The position numbers and the translations under genes were made by a program. 43,612 nucleotides of DNA from Flavobacteriaceae bacterium. GTDB taxonomy: Bacteria; Bacteroidota; Bacteroidia; Flavobacteriales; Flavobacteriaceae. Below, piece by piece: positions 41,513-43,612 of the stretch. The DNA is taken from the NCBI GenBank assembly GCA_003564185.1, contig PXFS01000102.1, positions 1-43,612 on the forward strand, read 5' to 3'. Numbering within the stretch: position 1 is the stretch's first letter; every line of letters begins with the position of its first letter. The notes under the pieces are model-generated. The model had not been told where the DNA came from. It did not search any database and worked only from the letters and a program-made list of their open reading frames with translations.

Positions 41513-43141
41513 TTAATTTTTAATGATTTTATAAGTTTTAGGATTATTTGCTGAAATGTGCTTGAACATATAAACGCCTTTGGGATAGTTTTGCATGTCA
41601 ACTTTCGTTTGTATTTGATTCAATTTAATTTGATCTATTTTTCTTCCCTGGCTGTTATAAATTAGAATTTCTGAATTTAATTCAATCTCATCTACTTGAA
41701 TTTCACACATAGATTGAACAGGATTAGGAGCAATGATAAGCGGTTCACCTTTGGTAAACTCTTCCGTGTTCATGGTAGATTCTTGATACACTCTTACGTA
41801 TTCAATATCCATAGAATCTTCAGTGAAGTTAGGATGTATACTAGGTTGAATGGCAAAATTTAATAAAATAAATTGATCCTCATCAAAAGGCCAAGTATCT
41901 GCATTTTGAACCTCTGGCTCATAAACATAGTGAACTACGTCATCAACACTAAAAACCATTCTATCTTCATACCAGTCTAAGGCATACACATGAAATTCTG
42001 TTGAAGCTGTAGGAATCATTTGTCCTCCATGATTTACTGTCCCCCCATAGCTTGAGGGCGTATGCATTGCACTTTGGATAAAATTTTGATTATGCCCCCA
42101 ATGCTCCATAATATCAATTTCGCCACAGGCAGGCCAAGGGGTTGTTCCATAACCTTCATTATCCCAATAGGTGTCAATTTCTTGAATGTTTTTTCCGAGC
42201 GTCCAAATCGCTGGCCAAGTACCAACACCTGTTGGAAGTTTAGCCTTTACTTCTACCCTTCCATATGTAAATGCAAATTTAGAATTTAAACGGGCTGAGG
42301 TATGTTCTTTAGTCACCCCTTGATCTGTATAAGTTTCATTAATAGCTACAATACTCAGAATACCATCTTCCACATAGGAATTTTCTATGCGATCTGTATA
42401 ATGTTGTATTTCATTATTGAACCAAGAATCTCCAAGGGGTAGGATAGTTTGGTGGTACCATTTATCAGAGTTTACCGCTCCATCTTGGTCAAATTCATCA
42501 GACCAAACAAGTTCATCATAAACAGGGTCTTCATGGTCACCATCACCACCACCATCGTCGTCTGCTTCACCTCCTTCAAAGTGGAAGTCATCTATATAAG
42601 CAAGAACTTCATCATTATTATCTTCACCATTTATTTGCAAAAGAACTCGGTTAAAGTCTGTTCTATCAAGCGGGTTTGGAGATTCAGGATCTAAATTGAT
42701 GTAATCATCATTTGCAAAATCAAAACTAACTTCTTGCCATTGGTCAAGTTCAATAAATTTAATGATTTCTGATTGGGTAGACCATGGTGCCCCCATAGTA
42801 TTGTTTTGTAATTTCAAAGAAATTTGGTTGGGTTGGTTCCCTGTAATACCTTCTGAAGGAACATATAATTTAAGTGTAAATACGCTATCTTCGTTTAGAA
42901 TAATAGGATTAAAAGAATCAAAAAAAACATTAGCGTATTGCCCTCCAACATCATGATACATCAACACATTTGAGGAAGTATTGATCCCTGACTGAAATGG
43001 ATTTTCAAAAGGATAAACAATAATACAGTCATCTCCATTCCATGATGAAATTGTAGAATTCCCTTCAAAATCATCTTGTAACAGTTGAGCATTTGCATTA
43101 AAAAAAGTAAAAGAAACCAGTAATAAAAGTAATAATCGCAT
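41513..43141 (-). CDS. Secreted GH16 beta-glucanase (laminarinase-like) with T9SS sorting domain
   Basis: The protein is 542 aa from ATG 43141. It has a signal peptide (about residues 1-19). An N-terminal carbohydrate-binding-like domain (about 23-190) precedes an Asp/Gly-rich linker (193-205). The GH16 catalytic domain (about 210-452) has the nucleophile and acid/base in EIDIME (Glu341, Asp343, Glu346). A Por/T9SS C-terminal sorting domain (about 466-542) has IIAPNPV and PKGVYMFK. It hydrolyses beta-1,3- or mixed-linked glucans such as laminarin, and is secreted by the type IX system. No susCD pair or other sugar-use gene is nearby. Confidence 0.95.
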   Translation of the reverse strand: MRLLLLLLVSFTFFNANAQLLQDDFEGNSTISSWNGDDCIIVYPFENPFQSGINTSSNVLMYHDVGGQYANVFFDSFNPIILNEDSVFTLKLYVPSEGITGNQPNQISLKLQNNTMGAPWSTQSEIIKFIELDQWQEVSFDFANDDYINLDPESPNPLDRTDFNRVLLQINGEDNNDEVLAYIDDFHFEGGEADDDGGGDGDHEDPVYDELVWSDEFDQDGAVNSDKWYHQTILPLGDSWFNNEIQHYTDRIENSYVEDGILSIVAINETYTDQGVTKEHTSARLNSKFAFTYGRVEVKAKLPTGVGTWPAIWTLGKNIQEIDTYWDNEGYGTTPWPACGEIDIMEHWGHNQNFIQSAMHTPSSYGGTVNHGGQMIPTASTEFHVYALDWYEDRMVFSVDDVVHYVYEPEVQNADTWPFDEDQFILLNFAIQPSIHPNFTEDSMDIEYVRVYQESTMNTEEFTKGEPLIIAPNPVQSMCEIQVDEIELNSEILIYNSQGRKIDQIKLNQIQTKVDMQNYPKGVYMFKHISANNPKTYKIIKN

Positions 43142-43383
43142 TTTTGAAATTTTGGTAAAAAAGCAATATAAGAATAAGTTCACCCATTTATAGGAAATTG
43201 CTTGTTAATTATTGAATTGTATAGTTTTTGTAGCGTTATAAATAAACATGTAGGTAAATTAGCTAACTATTACAAATTTTACCTCTAAGTATTTTCATCA
43301 TGACAAAAGAAAACCTAAAAAGCAAAATCTGATTAGAGTGTCGAGAAAGCCCGTTCCTCGGTGCAACAAACTCTCACCCCTAT

Positions 43384-43483
43384 TGACCTGTCATTCCAGA
43401 AAACTTCACCCACCCTCGTTGACTTGTCATGCCGCAAAAATTTTCCTTCACCCTCACTGACCTGTCATTCCGTAAAAATTTTC
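43384..43483. repeat. Degenerate 36-38 bp tandem repeat
   Basis: The units start at 43384, 43420 and 43458. Each opens with TGACCTGTCATTCC or a one-to-two-base variant. The first two end with CACCCTCGT or CACCCTCAC. The third runs into a hairpin. There are no spacers between them. The unit resembles dispersed intergenic repeats known from flavobacteria, but this is from general recollection. No gene lies from 43142 to 43612. Confidence 0.65.
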
Positions 43484-43505
43484 CTAAGAAAATTTTATAC
43501 GGAAT
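43467..43505. repeat. Palindromic hairpin in the right-end repeat region
   Basis: The left arm 43467-43483 and right arm 43488-43505 pair over 17 bases with one bulge around a 4-nt loop. It overlaps the start of the third tandem unit. It may be a REP-like palindrome. Confidence 0.65.
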
Positions 43506-43529
43506 CTTGCTGTAATGAAACCCAAATGT

Positions 43530-43610
43530 CAGTTCGAGCCCCCGAAAATTTTCCAAATTTTATTTAATTAGTTGTGACGTTTTTCAATCTTGTTTCAAGT
43601 TCGAGCCCTT
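43530..43610. repeat. Short direct repeat pair GTTCGAGCCC
   Basis: The decamer GTTCGAGCCC occurs at about 43532-43541 and again at about 43599-43608, near the end of the window. It is a further part of the repeat-rich intergenic region; no gene is seen. It is not a tRNA T-arm, because no tRNA structure surrounds it. Confidence 0.4.
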
Positions 43611-43612
43611 CA

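Noticed and set aside
42062-42956. Several plus-strand open frames opposite the GH16 gene
   Set aside because: They are antisense to a well-conserved catalytic domain and their translations show no recognisable features.
43384-43505. CRISPR-like array at the right end
   Set aside because: The units follow one another without unique spacers, differ from each other at several bases, number only three, and no cas gene is present.
43531-43608. tRNA T-arm-like GTTCGAGCCC motifs
   Set aside because: No acceptor, D or anticodon stem can be folded around either copy, and the decamer itself is part of an intergenic repeat.

Overview
The window is a stretch of chromosome from an AT-rich marine member of the Flavobacteriia (Bacteroidota). 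This rests on several things seen here: promoter -7 boxes of the TAnnTTTG type, a GH16 laminarinase-like enzyme with a Por/T9SS C-terminal sorting domain, families typical of the phylum (DUF5606, DUF2911, paired rhomboids next to mutL), and a proteorhodopsin divergent from a Brp/Blh carotene dioxygenase. No tRNA, rRNA, prophage, CRISPR array or complete insertion sequence was seen.

Layout. 1-6585: a TPR protein and ribH closed by a very strong hairpin, then a 97-aa membrane protein, mutL, two rhomboid proteases and an endonuclease/exonuclease/phosphatase gene whose N-terminal membrane part is cut by a stop codon. 6599-14441 (mostly minus): a secreted beta-rich protein, gyrB, a DUF2911 protein, DUF5606, def, ruvX and the 5-oxoprolinase operon pxpABC. 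14548-18491 (plus): a lipoprotein, an alpha/beta hydrolase, rluF and pyrG. 18519-22976 is a light-related island: an unusual photolyase/cryptochrome-family protein, a small lipoprotein, blh, a proteorhodopsin with the DTE proton-pump residues and a Met at the colour-tuning site, and a sterol-desaturase-family hydroxylase. 23171-27364: lpxK, a YjbR-like gene, a membrane protein with MepA-like zinc-peptidase residues, and typA. 27560-31092 (minus): a second light-related operon reading SRPBCC protein, atypical SDR, photolyase, NUDIX gene, thioesterase. Its NUDIX gene is dead, with a missing start, an in-frame TGA and a 158-bp palindromic MITE-like insertion. 31294-34725 (plus): a 2-oxoglutarate dioxygenase-like protein, a SUI1/eIF1-like protein, a nucleoside phosphorylase joined to a cytosolic binding-protein-fold protein, and a small membrane protein. 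34731-40668 (minus): a phosphodiesterase, mltG, a GNAT acetyltransferase, dapF, a lipoprotein, two rhodaneses and an acyl-CoA carboxylase beta subunit. 40894-43141: a TrmH/SpoU methyltransferase converging on the GH16 gene. 43142-43612 holds no gene but carries degenerate tandem and palindromic repeats.

Most genes are housekeeping. The distinctive biology is the phototrophy and light-response content: retinal made by Blh from carotene feeds the proton pump, while photolyase and cryptochrome-like proteins handle or sense blue/UV light. The other notable theme is ongoing gene decay: the NUDIX gene, the membrane part of the endonuclease/exonuclease/phosphatase gene, and the mobile palindrome.
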